This document shows, piece by piece, positions 16,032 through 23,951 of a DNA stretch of 35,950 bases (its first letter is position 1; every line of letters starts with the position of its first letter). Source of the stretch: Streptomyces spinoverrucosus (GTDB lineage: Bacteria; Actinomycetota; Actinomycetes; Streptomycetales; Streptomycetaceae); assembly GCF_006539505.1 (NCBI RefSeq), contig NZ_BJND01000013.1, positions 1 through 35,950 of the forward strand. The letters run 5' to 3'. The notes beneath the pieces are model-generated. The model saw only the letters and a program-made list of their open reading frames with translations. It was not told the DNA's origin and searched no databases. A program made the position numbers and the translations under genes.

Positions 16032-16615
16032 GGTTTCTCCTCGTACGACGTCGGGTGGTACAGCAGGGCGTTGAGCGCGGCCGCGGCGACCGCCGAACCG
16101 CCCTTCTCGGACACGTTGCTCACGGCGGGCAGTCCGCTCTCCCGCAGGGCCGCCTTGGACTCGGCCGCACCGACGAAACCGACGGGCAGCCCGATCACCA
16201 ACGCGGGGTCGGCGTCCAGGGTCAGCAGTTCCTCCAGCGCGGTCGGGGCACAGCCGATCACCCAGATCGCGCCGGGACCGACGTCCTCGTACGCCAGCCG
16301 CACGGCGTGCGCCGAACGCGTCAGCCCCGGCCCGGACTTGGCGTCCTTCAGCCGGCAGACCGTGTCGCGCCGGGTGATCCCGGCCGCGACCATCTCGACG
16401 TCCACGACGACGGGGGCGCCGGAGTGCAGCGCGGCATGCGCCGAAGACAACTCGCCCTCCTCCATGACGAGGTCGGTCGCGTAGGCGAGGTCGGCGGCGG
16501 AGTGGATCACCCGCTCCACCACCGCCCGCGTGAGCGGCGGGAAGTGCGAGGTGTCCAGTCGGGCGCGCAGCCGCCGGAACGACTCCTGCTCGATGGGGTG
16601 GACCACACGGTTCAC
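16028..16615 (-). CDS. cobH: CobH/CbiC, precorrin-8X methylmutase
   Basis: This enzyme moves the C11 methyl group to C12, turning (cobalt-)precorrin-8X into (cobyrinic) hydrogenobyrinic acid; 195 aa, slightly short for the family. The catalytic histidine is His38 in ERVIHSAADLAYA. The segment GAPVVVDVEMVAAGI and the C-terminal GLPVGFVGAAESKAAL are diagnostic. The frame is open well upstream, but the GTG at 16615 overlaps the cobJ stop (GTGA) and sits 5 bases behind a perfect AGGAGG (16621-16626), which settles the start. The stop overlaps the cbiX start. Confidence 0.95.
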   Translation of the reverse strand: MNRVVHPIEQESFRRLRARLDTSHFPPLTRAVVERVIHSAADLAYATDLVMEEGELSSAHAALHSGAPVVVDVEMVAAGITRRDTVCRLKDAKSGPGLTRSAHAVRLAYEDVGPGAIWVIGCAPTALEELLTLDADPALVIGLPVGFVGAAESKAALRESGLPAVSNVSEKGGSAVAAAALNALLYHPTSYEEKP

Positions 16616-18285
16616 CGGGCCTCCTCCTGCTGCCAGCGGTAGCCGCGCGGCGTCACCATGCGCCCCGCGATCTCCCGGGTGGCCGTGTTGCCCACGGTCA
16701 CGACGGTCATCATGTCGACCGTCGCCGGGTCGAGTGCGGTCAGGGTCGTCAGCCTGCTGGACTCGTCCGGCCGGGAGGCGTTGCGTACGACACCGACGGG
16801 CGTCGTCGGCGCGCGGTGCTCGGCGAGGATCGCCAGCGCCTTGGGCAGCTGCCAGTCGCGGCCCCGGCTGCGCGGGTTGTAGAACGTCACGACGATGTCC
16901 GCCTCGGCCGCCGCCCGCACCCGCCGTTCGATGACCTCCCACGGCGTGTGCAGGTCCGACAGGCTGATCGACACGTGGTCGTGCCCGAGCGGCGCGCCGA
17001 GGATCGCACCGGCCGCGAGCGCGGCGGTGACTCCGGGGACGCCCACGACGTCGATGTCGTCGCTCGCCTCCGCCAGCGCCGGTGAGGCCATCGCGTACAC
17101 GCCCGCGTCGCCGCTGCCGATCAGCGCGACGGCCTGCCCCTTGCGCGCCTCCTCGACCGCCGTCCGCGCCCGCTCCTCCTCGGCGCCCAGCCCGGACTGG
17201 AGGATCCGGGTGCCGGGGCGCAGCAGATCGCGGATCTGGTCGACGTACTGGTCGAGGCCGACGAGCACGGAGGCGCGGCGCAGCTCCGCCTTGGCACGCG
17301 GGGTGAGCAGATCGCGGGCTCCGGGCCCGAGCCCGACCACCGCGAGCCGGCCGCGCGCGGGCCGCCGTACGACCGCACAGGTCGCCATCGCCGACTTCCG
17401 CTTGGGGACGACGAGTTCACCACAGCTGATCAGCGCCGACGCCTCCGCGACGGACGGGGTGCCGACGGCGGCGAGGGGCGCGTCGGAGGGGTTGGGGACC
17501 GTCACGGCCGCCAGCCGCTCGGCCGAGTGGGTCACGAGTGGCACACCGAGGCGCTCGGCTGCGGCGACGATCCCGGGTTCCTCGGCCTTGGCGTCGATGG
17601 TGGCGAGTTCGGCGATGCTACGAGGGGACAGGCCCGCCTCGCGCAAGGCGTCCTCGATCAGCGCGAGGACCTCGTCGACGGGGGCGCCCTTGGACGCGCC
17701 GACGCCGACGACCAGGGACGGCGGGCGGAGGACGACCTCGTGTGCCGCGGGCTGCACGGCACGATCGGTGACGCGGACGGTGTACGAGCCGTCCGCCACG
17801 ACCGGCAGCGCGGGCAGCGGCCACGCCGACTCGACGCGCAGGGCGACCGGTTCGCCGTCCAGCAGGGCGCGGGACACGGCGGCCACGTCACCCTCCACGG
17901 GCAGGCCCAGCGTGTCCAGGCCCGCCATCCCGACGGAGTCCGTCGCCGTGGTCACCACGGGCTCGGCGCCCAGCAACTCGCCCACCTCTCGGGCGAGTTC
18001 ATTGGCGCCACCGCCGTGCCCGCCCACCAGGGACACCGCGAACCGGCCCCCCTCGTCGACGCAGACCACCCCGGGATCGGACACCTTGTCGCCCAGCAGC
18101 GGGGCGACCAGCCGCACCACGGCACCCGTGGCCAGGAAACACACCAGCTGCTCGCACTCCCCGAACGCGGCCCGCACGGCGTCCCCCACGGGACCCTCGT
18201 ACACCCGCGTCCGCTCCGGCCACGCCGCGGCCAGCCGGTCCCGCGCCGCCGCTCCCGCCGCCGTGGCGGAGATGAGGCCGATCAC
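16612..18285 (-). CDS. cobJ: CbiG-CobJ fusion: cobalt-precorrin-5A hydrolase / precorrin-3B C17-methyltransferase
   Basis: This 557 aa protein joins two corrin-ring enzymes. Residues 1-~310 are CbiG: N-terminal part with FLATGAVVRLVAPLL and VSLVGGHGGGANELA, and C-terminal part with LVVGVGASKGAPVDEVL and AELATIDAKAEEPG. CbiG opens the delta-lactone of cobalt-precorrin-5A in the cobalt-early pathway. Residues ~311-557 are the SAM-dependent C17-methyltransferase CobJ/CbiH: GRLAVVGLGPGARDLLTPRA at the SAM loop, GSGDAGVYAMA, VPGVTAALAAGA and DIVVTFYNPRSRGRDWQL. The GTG start overlaps the cobL stop (GTGA at 18285). Such fusions occur in actinobacteria. CbiG suggests lactone chemistry of the anaerobic type in an aerobic organism. 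Confidence 0.93.
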   Translation of the reverse strand: MIGLISATAAGAAARDRLAAAWPERTRVYEGPVGDAVRAAFGECEQLVCFLATGAVVRLVAPLLGDKVSDPGVVCVDEGGRFAVSLVGGHGGGANELAREVGELLGAEPVVTTATDSVGMAGLDTLGLPVEGDVAAVSRALLDGEPVALRVESAWPLPALPVVADGSYTVRVTDRAVQPAAHEVVLRPPSLVVGVGASKGAPVDEVLALIEDALREAGLSPRSIAELATIDAKAEEPGIVAAAERLGVPLVTHSAERLAAVTVPNPSDAPLAAVGTPSVAEASALISCGELVVPKRKSAMATCAVVRRPARGRLAVVGLGPGARDLLTPRAKAELRRASVLVGLDQYVDQIRDLLRPGTRILQSGLGAEEERARTAVEEARKGQAVALIGSGDAGVYAMASPALAEASDDIDVVGVPGVTAALAAGAILGAPLGHDHVSISLSDLHTPWEVIERRVRAAAEADIVVTFYNPRSRGRDWQLPKALAILAEHRAPTTPVGVVRNASRPDESSRLTTLTALDPATVDMMTVVTVGNTATREIAGRMVTPRGYRWQQEEAR

Positions 18286-19517
18286 TGAGCGACTCCTTCG
18301 CTATGAGCCGGGGGCCGGACGCCCCACAGCAGAAAAACAGGGTTGGTGGCCGCCAGCCGGGTCACTTCCCCCGGCAGCGGCGCGAGCCGCGACGACTGCA
18401 ACAGCACCCCGTCACAGTCGAACCCGGCGTCGGTGAGCGCCTCGCGCACCCCCGGCACCCGGTCCAGCGCGGCGAGGGCGACGACCACTGTCCGCCGCGC
18501 CCGCCGCGCGCACTCGGTGACGACGGCGGGCAGCTCACGCCCTCCGCCCCCGACGAACACCGCGTCGGGATCGTCGAGTCCGGCCAGCGCCTCGGGCGCC
18601 TCCCCGTGCACCACCCGTACGTCGACGCCGTGCGCCCCGGCGTTGGCCCGGATCCGCTCCACACCGTCCGCCGCCTTCTCCACGGCGACGACCGCGGCGC
18701 CCAGCCGCGCACACTCGACGGCCACCGAACCGGACCCCGCCCCGACATCCCAGACCAGATCACCGAGGCGCGGCCCGAGCCGGGCCAGGGCCAGCGCCCG
18801 CACCTCGAACTTGGTGATCATCGAGTCCCGGTGCGTGAACGCGCCCTCGTCCAGCGCCCACCCGGCGGGCCCCTCGGCAGGACCCGCGACGGTCCGTACG
18901 GCCCCGAGCGCCCGCCGCTCGTCCAGGCACAGCACGACACTCACCGCCGAACCCCAGTCCTGTGCCGCGGCCTCGGCGGGCGTCACCCGCTCCACCCGTT
19001 CCCGCGCCGGATCACCCAGCGCGGAGGCGACCACGAGGACGCGCTCGCTGTCCGCCAGCGCCGCGCCCAGCTCCGCCGGACCGGAGCCCGGCCCGGTCAG
19101 CACGGCGACTTTCGGGCGCGCCCGGCACACGTTCACCGCCGTGCGCAGCTCCCGCCCGTGCGCGCTGACCACCACCGCGTCGTCCCACGGCAGCCCGACG
19201 CGCGCGAACGCGGCGGCCACGGACGAGACACCCGCCCGGACGTCCAGCCGCTCCGCCCCGAACCGCTCGGCGAGCGCCCGCACGATCCCGAAGAACCCGG
19301 GATCCCCCGACGCCAGCACCACGACCGGCCGGTCCTTCTCGACGTACTCCGCGATGGTGTCGAGGGCGGGCGCCAGCGGCCCGAGCACGACCCGCTCGGC
19401 CGTCTCCGGCAGCCGTACCGCCTCCAGATGGCGCCGCCCGCCGACGACGAGTTCCGCGCCGGCGGCCACATCGTCCGGCAACGGCGCCCCCGTCCCCGTA
19501 CCGACGACCCTGATCAT
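18282..19517 (-). CDS. cobL: CobL, precorrin-6Y C5,15-methyltransferase (decarboxylating)
   Basis: This bifunctional enzyme methylates C5 and C15 and removes the C12 acetate carboxylate, 411 aa. Residues 1-~200 are the CbiE-type methyltransferase (MIRVVGTGTG, VLASGDPGFFGIV, RAGVSSVAAAFARVGLPWDDA). Residues ~205-411 are the CbiT-type methyltransferase with the hallmark FTHRDSMITK (228-236) and Rossmann SAM motif WDVGAGSGS (256-264). The ATG at 19517 overlaps the cobM stop (ATGA). The open frame continues upstream over cobM but is Arg-rich there. The stop overlaps the cobJ start (GTGA). Confidence 0.95.
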   Translation of the reverse strand: MIRVVGTGTGAPLPDDVAAGAELVVGGRRHLEAVRLPETAERVVLGPLAPALDTIAEYVEKDRPVVVLASGDPGFFGIVRALAERFGAERLDVRAGVSSVAAAFARVGLPWDDAVVVSAHGRELRTAVNVCRARPKVAVLTGPGSGPAELGAALADSERVLVVASALGDPARERVERVTPAEAAAQDWGSAVSVVLCLDERRALGAVRTVAGPAEGPAGWALDEGAFTHRDSMITKFEVRALALARLGPRLGDLVWDVGAGSGSVAVECARLGAAVVAVEKAADGVERIRANAGAHGVDVRVVHGEAPEALAGLDDPDAVFVGGGGRELPAVVTECARRARRTVVVALAALDRVPGVREALTDAGFDCDGVLLQSSRLAPLPGEVTRLAATNPVFLLWGVRPPAHSEGVAQ

Positions 19518-20332
19518 GTGCTCGCACCCCGCTCCCGCAGGGCACGGCGGGCCTCGGGGTCGGCCTTGCGGTAGCCGTGGAAGTGGCCGGGGTGGTACAG
19601 GTGCGAGCGGGTGCCGTGCGCGTCGAGGGCCGGGCCGACCAGGAAGAGGGTGTGCTTCCAGAGCTTGTGCTCCTTCACCGTCTCCTCCAGCGTCCCGATC
19701 GTGCACTTCACGACCAGCTCCTCCGGCCAGGTCGCCTGGTACGCGACGACGACCGGCGTGGTCGTCGGATAGCCGCCCTCCAGCAGCTCCCGCACCAACT
19801 GCCCACTGCGGGCCGCCGACAGGAAGACGGCCATGGTGGTGCCGTGCCGGGCGAACTCGCGCACCTCCTCCCCGGGGGGCATCGGCGTCTTGCCGCCGCC
19901 GAGCCGGGTGAGCACGACGGACTGCGCCACCTCCGGGATCGTCAGCTCGCGTTGGGCGAGGGCGGCGACGGCGGAGAAGGAGGAGACGCCGGGCACCACC
20001 TCGGTCGCGATGCCGATCTCGGCACACCGGTCGAGCTGCTCCTGCGTACCGCCCCACAGCGCCGGGTCCCCGGAGTGGATGCGGGCGACTTTCAGCCCAT
20101 CGGCGTGCGCTTTTCGGTACACGGCGACGACGTCCTCCAGCGACATCGTCGCCGAGTCGAGGATCTCGGCGCCCTCGCTCGCGTGTTGCAGGACCTCCGC
20201 CTGGACCAGGCTCGCCGCCCAGATCACGACGTCGGCCTCGGCGATGGCGCGCGCGGCACGGAACGTCAGCAGATCGGCGGCGCCGGGGCCGGCACCGACG
20301 AAGGTCACCTTGCCGGTGGGGGCTTCGGCCAT
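19514..20332 (-). CDS. cobM: CobM/CbiF, precorrin-4 C11-methyltransferase
   Basis: This SAM-dependent enzyme methylates C11 of (cobalt-)precorrin-4, 272 aa. Diagnostic segments are VTFVGAGPGAADLLTFRAAR (residues 9-28), the HSGDPALWG loop (86-94), VPGVSSFSAVAALAQRELT, LTRLGGGKTPMP and the C-terminal YHPGHFHGYRK. The frame is open to 20416, but the ATG at 20332 begins the family-like region and has AGGAGAGG about 12 bases upstream. It is the first gene of the second cob run. The ZIP transporter gene starts 82 bp away in the opposite direction. No cobalamin riboswitch is present upstream. Confidence 0.94.
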   Translation of the reverse strand: MAEAPTGKVTFVGAGPGAADLLTFRAARAIAEADVVIWAASLVQAEVLQHASEGAEILDSATMSLEDVVAVYRKAHADGLKVARIHSGDPALWGGTQEQLDRCAEIGIATEVVPGVSSFSAVAALAQRELTIPEVAQSVVLTRLGGGKTPMPPGEEVREFARHGTTMAVFLSAARSGQLVRELLEGGYPTTTPVVVAYQATWPEELVVKCTIGTLEETVKEHKLWKHTLFLVGPALDAHGTRSHLYHPGHFHGYRKADPEARRALRERGAST

Positions 20333-20414
20333 GGGTTCGGATCCTCTCCTACGGATGTCAACGCGCGTGCGGCCGGATGTGCACGACCGCGCTCTGATCG
20401 GATAGCAAGGGCAC
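20333..20414. promoter_or_regulatory. Divergent 82 bp region between cobM and the ZIP transporter
   Basis: This is the only space for promoters of both the second cob run and the ZIP gene. It holds the cobM ribosome-binding site (AGGAGAGG on the minus strand) and the 8 bp palindrome ACGCGCGT (20361-20368). I see no riboswitch and no convincing Zur, Nur or cobalt-regulator box. TTGACA on the minus strand ends only some 30 bases before the cobM start, which leaves little room for a standard promoter. Confidence 0.4.
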
Positions 20415-21128
20415 ATGGCGGTCTTCGTCGCGCTGGGCGCGTTCCTGATGACGCTGGCGGGTGGCTGGACGGCACAGCGCGTGACGGACCGCCGTCACCT
20501 CGTGCTGGGCCTGGCCGGCGGCCTGATGCTGGGCGTGGTCGGCCTGGACCTGCTGCCGGAGGCGCTGGACGCAGCGGGCACGGAGGTGTTCGGCGTACCC
20601 GCGGCCCTGCTGCTGTTCGTGACCGGTTTCCTCTTCGCCCATCTGGTGGAACGTCTGCTGGCCGCACACGGCGGCGACGAGCACCACCGCACGCCCGAGG
20701 TGGGCCTGACCGCCGCCGGGGCGATGGTCGTGCACAGCGCCATGGACGGCGTGGCGATCGGCGCGGCGTTCCAGATCGGCGAGGGCATGGGCGTGGCGGT
20801 CGCGGTGGCCGTCGTCGCCCATGACTTCGCGGACGGCTTCAACACCTTCACGATCACGACCCTGTACGGCAACGCCCGCCGCCGGGCGATCGCGATGCTC
20901 TTCGCGGACGCCGTGGCCCCGGTCGTGGGCGCGGCGAGCACCCTGCTGGTCAGCATCCCGGAGCCGGTACTCGGCGGCTACCTCGGCCTGTTCGGCGGAG
21001 CACTGCTCTACCTGGCCGCCGCCGAGATCCTCCCCGAGGCCCACCACAAACACCCCGCCGGGCCGACGCTGCTGTGCACCATCGGGGGAGCGGCGTTCAT
21101 GTGGGTGGTGGTGGGCATCGCCGAGTGA
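20415..21128 (+). CDS. ZIP-family divalent metal transporter
   Basis: This is a membrane importer of divalent metals, 237 aa, with about seven to eight hydrophobic helices. The binuclear-site motifs are recognisable: His107-Ser-x-x-Asp111-Gly in helix 4 (VVHSAMDGVAIG) and His136-Asp-x-x-Asp140-Gly in helix 5 (VAHDFADGFNT). Most ZIPs have HNxxDG/HExxE, so both motifs are variants. A short His-rich cytosolic loop (AAHGGDEHHRT, residues 83-93) separates helices 3 and 4, and a second cluster (EAHHKHP) lies near the C-terminus. The gene is embedded, in opposite orientation, in the cobalamin locus, which makes cobalt a reasonable substrate guess; zinc or iron remain possible. It overlaps nothing and converges on cobI. 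Confidence 0.87.
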   Translation: MAVFVALGAFLMTLAGGWTAQRVTDRRHLVLGLAGGLMLGVVGLDLLPEALDAAGTEVFGVPAALLLFVTGFLFAHLVERLLAAHGGDEHHRTPEVGLTAAGAMVVHSAMDGVAIGAAFQIGEGMGVAVAVAVVAHDFADGFNTFTITTLYGNARRRAIAMLFADAVAPVVGAASTLLVSIPEPVLGGYLGLFGGALLYLAAAEILPEAHHKHPAGPTLLCTIGGAAFMWVVVGIAE

Positions 21129-21133
21129 TCGCC

Positions 21134-21149
21134 TGGGCGTTGCAGCCCA
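21134..21149. terminator. Weak hairpin between convergent ZIP and cobI genes
   Basis: TGGGC (21134-21138) and GCCCA (21145-21149) can pair across a 6-base loop in the 32 bp gap between the ZIP stop and the cobI stop. The stem is only 5 bp and no T tract follows in either direction, so transcription may well continue through it. Confidence 0.3.
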
Positions 21150-21160
21150 TCTCCTGGACG

Positions 21161-21892
21161 TCACAGCTTCCCGCCCCGTCCGCCGTCGCGCCGCGCGGGG
21201 GCGATGAGCGTGGAGAGGTACGGCAGCGGCGCCCCGTCGAGCTCACCGGCGGGCCGGATGGACTCCTCCGGCAGTCCCAGCGCCGATCCCCACACCGCCC
21301 CTTCGATCCGCCCGCTCTCGCGCAGCGCCTCCGCGACCTCACCGGCCTGCCGCCCGAACTTGTAGGCGACGACGGTCCCGGGCCCGTTCAGCGCGTCCTT
21401 CAGCACGGCGGCCCCGGCGGTCACCGGCACCAGCGTGAGCGGCTCGGTCCCCTCCGTCAGCACGGCACCCGACCGCGCGGCGAGGTCCTGCATGGCGGTG
21501 ATGCCGGGCACGGTCTCGACGACGGTGCCCGGGACCAGCTCGGTGACGGTCTGGGCGAGATAGGTGAACGTGGAGTACACGTTCGGGTCCCCGATGGTCG
21601 CGAAGGCGACGGAGCCGTGCTGCCGCAGCAACCCGGCGACGCGCTCACCCGCCGCGTCCCACGCCGCCTCACGCCGAGCCCGGTCGGTGCGCTCGTTCAG
21701 CGCGAACACCACCCGGATGACCTTCTCCTCGGGCACGTAGTGCAGCACGGTCGCCTCGGCGCGCCCGCGCTCCCCGGTGTCCATCACCGGTACGACCACG
21801 ATCTCGGCGGCGCGCAGGGCGTTGACGCCCTTCACGGTCACCAGCTCCGGATCGCCCGGCCCGACGCCCACTCCGATCAGCCTGCTGCTCAT
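21161..21892 (-). CDS. cobI: CobI/CbiL, precorrin-2 C20-methyltransferase
   Basis: This SAM-dependent enzyme methylates C20 of (cobalt-)precorrin-2, the first committed step to the corrin ring; 243 aa. Diagnostic segments are LIGVGVGPGDPELVTVKGV at the N-terminus, FATIGDPNVYSTFTYLAQ, ETVPGITAMQDLAAR and VVAYKFGR. A GTG four codons upstream (21904) is in frame, but the ATG at 21892 overlaps the cobB stop as ATGA, the junction used throughout this locus, so I prefer it. It is the last gene of the riboswitch-led run and converges on the ZIP gene. Confidence 0.94.
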   Translation of the reverse strand: MSSRLIGVGVGPGDPELVTVKGVNALRAAEIVVVPVMDTGERGRAEATVLHYVPEEKVIRVVFALNERTDRARREAAWDAAGERVAGLLRQHGSVAFATIGDPNVYSTFTYLAQTVTELVPGTVVETVPGITAMQDLAARSGAVLTEGTEPLTLVPVTAGAAVLKDALNGPGTVVAYKFGRQAGEVAEALRESGRIEGAVWGSALGLPEESIRPAGELDGAPLPYLSTLIAPARRDGGRGGKL

Positions 21893-23355
21893 GACGTCCG
21901 GCACCTCTCCACGAACCGACGGGCGACACCGGGCTCGGACGCCCAGTGCGTGTGCAGATAACTCGCGTGCACGCCCTGCTGTACGAAACCTTCGACCCGC
22001 CGGACCGGCGCCCGCATGCCCCAGGCGGGTGCCGCCCCGGCCCCCGGCTCGACGACGGTCCGATGAAATTCATGCCCCCGCATCCGCGTCCCCGCCCCCG
22101 CGAGCACACTGTCACTCACGGCGACGGCGTCCCGGTAGCCGAGGGTGAGCCGCTCCGACATCCGCGCGGACACATCAAGCACCCCGCACATCGGCTGCCC
22201 GTCCAACTCCCGGCAGAGGTAGAGCAGACCGGCACACTCCGCCGCCACGGGCGCACCCCGCTCCGCGAGCGCGGCAACGGCCTTGCGCAGCGCCTCGTTG
22301 GCCGACAACTCCCCGGCATACACCTCGGGGAACCCGCCCCCGATGACCAGCCCGCTCGTACCTTCGGGCAGCTCTTCGTCCCGCAACGGATCAAATACGA
22401 CGACCTCGGCCCCGGCAGCGGCAAGCAGCTCGGCATGCTCGGCGTAGGAGAAGGTGAACGCCTCTCCACCGGCGACGGCAACAACCAGCCCGTCCGGCGT
22501 TTGAGGACGAGGCCATTCAGGCCGACCGGGGGTCCAGGGGGCGGAGCCCCCTGGCGGGGTCGAAGGGGCGGAGCCCCTGGAGGACGGGAAGGGTAGGGGC
22601 GGCGGGGGCGAGGAATCCAGGACCTCACCCGCATCCCAAGCCGCACAAGACAACGCCCCCGCACCACGCGCCAGCCCCAGCAACCCCTCCAGATCGCACC
22701 CGGCCTCCACCTGCGCAGCCATCGCCGCGACCGCCTCCACGGCGGCAGCCCCCCGCTCGGCAACAGGCACCAGCCCCAGATGCCGCGACGGCGTCTGAAC
22801 CTGAGCCACCCGCCGCAGCACCCCCAGCACCGGCACCCCGACCGACTCCAACGCCCCCCGCAACAGCTCCTCATGCCGATCCGACGCGACCTTGTTCAGG
22901 ATCACGCCCCCGACCCACACCTCCGGATCCCACGACACAAACCCGTGCACCAGCGCCGCCACCGACCGCGACTGCGACGACGCGTCGACGACCAGCACCA
23001 CCGGCGCCCGCAACAGCTTCGCCACATGAGCCGTGGACGCCAGCTCACCCTCCCCCGCGGCCCCGTCGTACAGCCCCATCACACCCTCGACGACAGCGAC
23101 ATCGCACCCGCGCGCCCCATGCGCGAACAGCGGCCCGATCAGCTCCGGCCCGCACAGATACGGGTCGAGGTTCCGCCCCACCCGCCCGGTCGCGAGCGCG
23201 TGATACCCGGGGTCGATGTAGTCCGGCCCGACCTTGTGCGCAGACACGGCGAGCCCCCGCGCGGCGAACGCGGCCATCAACCCCGTGGCGACGGTGGTCT
23301 TCCCGCTCCCGGAAGCGGGCGCGGCGATGACCAGCCGAGGGACGGAGGACGTCAC
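21889..23355 (-). CDS. cobB: CobB/CbiA, cobyrinate a,c-diamide synthase with an inserted linker
   Basis: This ATP- and glutamine-dependent amidase converts (hydrogeno)cobyrinate to its a,c-diamide, 488 aa. The N-terminal dethiobiotin-synthetase-like ATPase has P-loop PASGSGKTT (13-21), then KVGPDYIDPGYH and VEGVMGLYDG. The C-terminal class I glutamine amidotransferase-like domain has VIGGGFPEVYAGEL and the nucleophile Cys374 (AAECAGLLYL); HASYLHTHWA near the end carries the catalytic His. Between the domains, residues ~249-290 are a Pro/Ser/Gly-rich stretch encoded by a Streptomyces intergenic repeat (22486-22612) read in frame. The GTG at 23355 overlaps the cobO stop (GTGA). The stop overlaps cobI. 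Codon quality outside the insert is normal, so the gene is probably functional. Confidence 0.93.
   Translation of the reverse strand: MTSSVPRLVIAAPASGSGKTTVATGLMAAFAARGLAVSAHKVGPDYIDPGYHALATGRVGRNLDPYLCGPELIGPLFAHGARGCDVAVVEGVMGLYDGAAGEGELASTAHVAKLLRAPVVLVVDASSQSRSVAALVHGFVSWDPEVWVGGVILNKVASDRHEELLRGALESVGVPVLGVLRRVAQVQTPSRHLGLVPVAERGAAAVEAVAAMAAQVEAGCDLEGLLGLARGAGALSCAAWDAGEVLDSSPPPPLPFPSSRGSAPSTPPGGSAPWTPGRPEWPRPQTPDGLVVAVAGGEAFTFSYAEHAELLAAAGAEVVVFDPLRDEELPEGTSGLVIGGGFPEVYAGELSANEALRKAVAALAERGAPVAAECAGLLYLCRELDGQPMCGVLDVSARMSERLTLGYRDAVAVSDSVLAGAGTRMRGHEFHRTVVEPGAGAAPAWGMRAPVRRVEGFVQQGVHASYLHTHWASEPGVARRFVERCRTS
22486..22612. repeat. Intergenic-type Streptomyces repeat inserted in frame in cobB
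   Basis: On the plus strand this block starts with CAGCCCGTCCGGCGTTTGAG and ends with GGGTAGGGGCGGCGGGGGCG, sequences I recognise from a family of repeats normally found between Streptomyces genes. It contains two perfect hairpins: CCAGGGGGC-GGA-GCCCCCTGG (22534-22554) and AGGGGC-GGA-GCCCCT (22564-22578). Here it lies wholly inside cobB, at the boundary of its two domains, without breaking the frame. Confidence 0.75.
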
Positions 23356-23951
23356 CACTCGATGCCCCTCTGCCCCTTCTGCCCGACGTCCATCGGATGC
23401 TTGACCTTGGACATGTCGGTCACGAGATCGGCGAAGTCCACCAGCTTCTCGGGCGCGTTCCGCCCGGTGATCACCACATGCTGGGTCCCGGGCCGGTCCC
23501 GCAGCACGGACACGACCTCGTCGACGTCCACCCACCCCCAGTGCATGGGATAGGCGAACTCGTCGAGCACGTACAGCTGATACGTCTCGGCGGCCAGGTC
23601 CCGCTTGACCTGTTCCCAGCCCTCCCGGGCCTTCTCCTCGTTGTCCATCTGGGAATCCCGCTGGACCCAGGACCACCCTTCGCCCATCTTGTGCCAGGCG
23701 ACGGTCCCGCCCTCACCGGAGTCCCCGAGCACCCGCAGCGCCCGCTCCTCGCCGACCTTCCACTTCGCCGACTTGACGAACTGGAACACCCCGATGGGCC
23801 ACCCCTGGTTCCAGGCCCGCAGCGCCAGCCCGAAGGCGGCGGTGGACTTGCCCTTCCCGACCCCGGTGTGCACGACGACGAGCGGTCGGTTCCGTCGCTG
23901 ACGGGTCGTCAAACCGTCGTCCGGTACGACACTCGGCTGTCCCTGAGGCAT
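23352..23951 (-). CDS. cobO: CobO, cob(I)yrinic acid a,c-diamide adenosyltransferase
   Basis: This enzyme transfers the adenosyl group of ATP to cobalt of the corrinoid, 199 aa, the usual CobA/CobO length. It has a short Arg-rich N-terminal arm (QRRNRP), the P-loop GVGKGKST (30-37), WNQGWPIGVFQFVKS, the Walker B-type YVLDEFAYPMHWGWVD and VVITGRNAPEKLVDFADLVTDM near the end. The ATG overlaps the stop of the upstream chelatase gene by one base. The stop overlaps the cobB start. Confidence 0.95.
   Translation of the reverse strand: MPQGQPSVVPDDGLTTRQRRNRPLVVVHTGVGKGKSTAAFGLALRAWNQGWPIGVFQFVKSAKWKVGEERALRVLGDSGEGGTVAWHKMGEGWSWVQRDSQMDNEEKAREGWEQVKRDLAAETYQLYVLDEFAYPMHWGWVDVDEVVSVLRDRPGTQHVVITGRNAPEKLVDFADLVTDMSKVKHPMDVGQKGQRGIEW

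Noticed and set aside
15105..16484. A 459-codon plus-strand open frame opposite cbiX and cobH
   Set aside because: It has no ribosome-binding site or family motifs, and it coincides exactly with two well-recognised genes on the minus strand.
20333..20414. A second cobalamin riboswitch upstream of cobM
   Set aside because: I looked for the B12 box (GCCACTG) and the GGTGCGAATCCGG core on both strands; neither is present, and 82 bp is too short.
22486..22612. cobB as a pseudogene broken by a repeat insertion
   Set aside because: The reading frame is preserved across the insert, the P-loop and the catalytic Cys and His are intact, and the junctions with cobO and cobI are normal.
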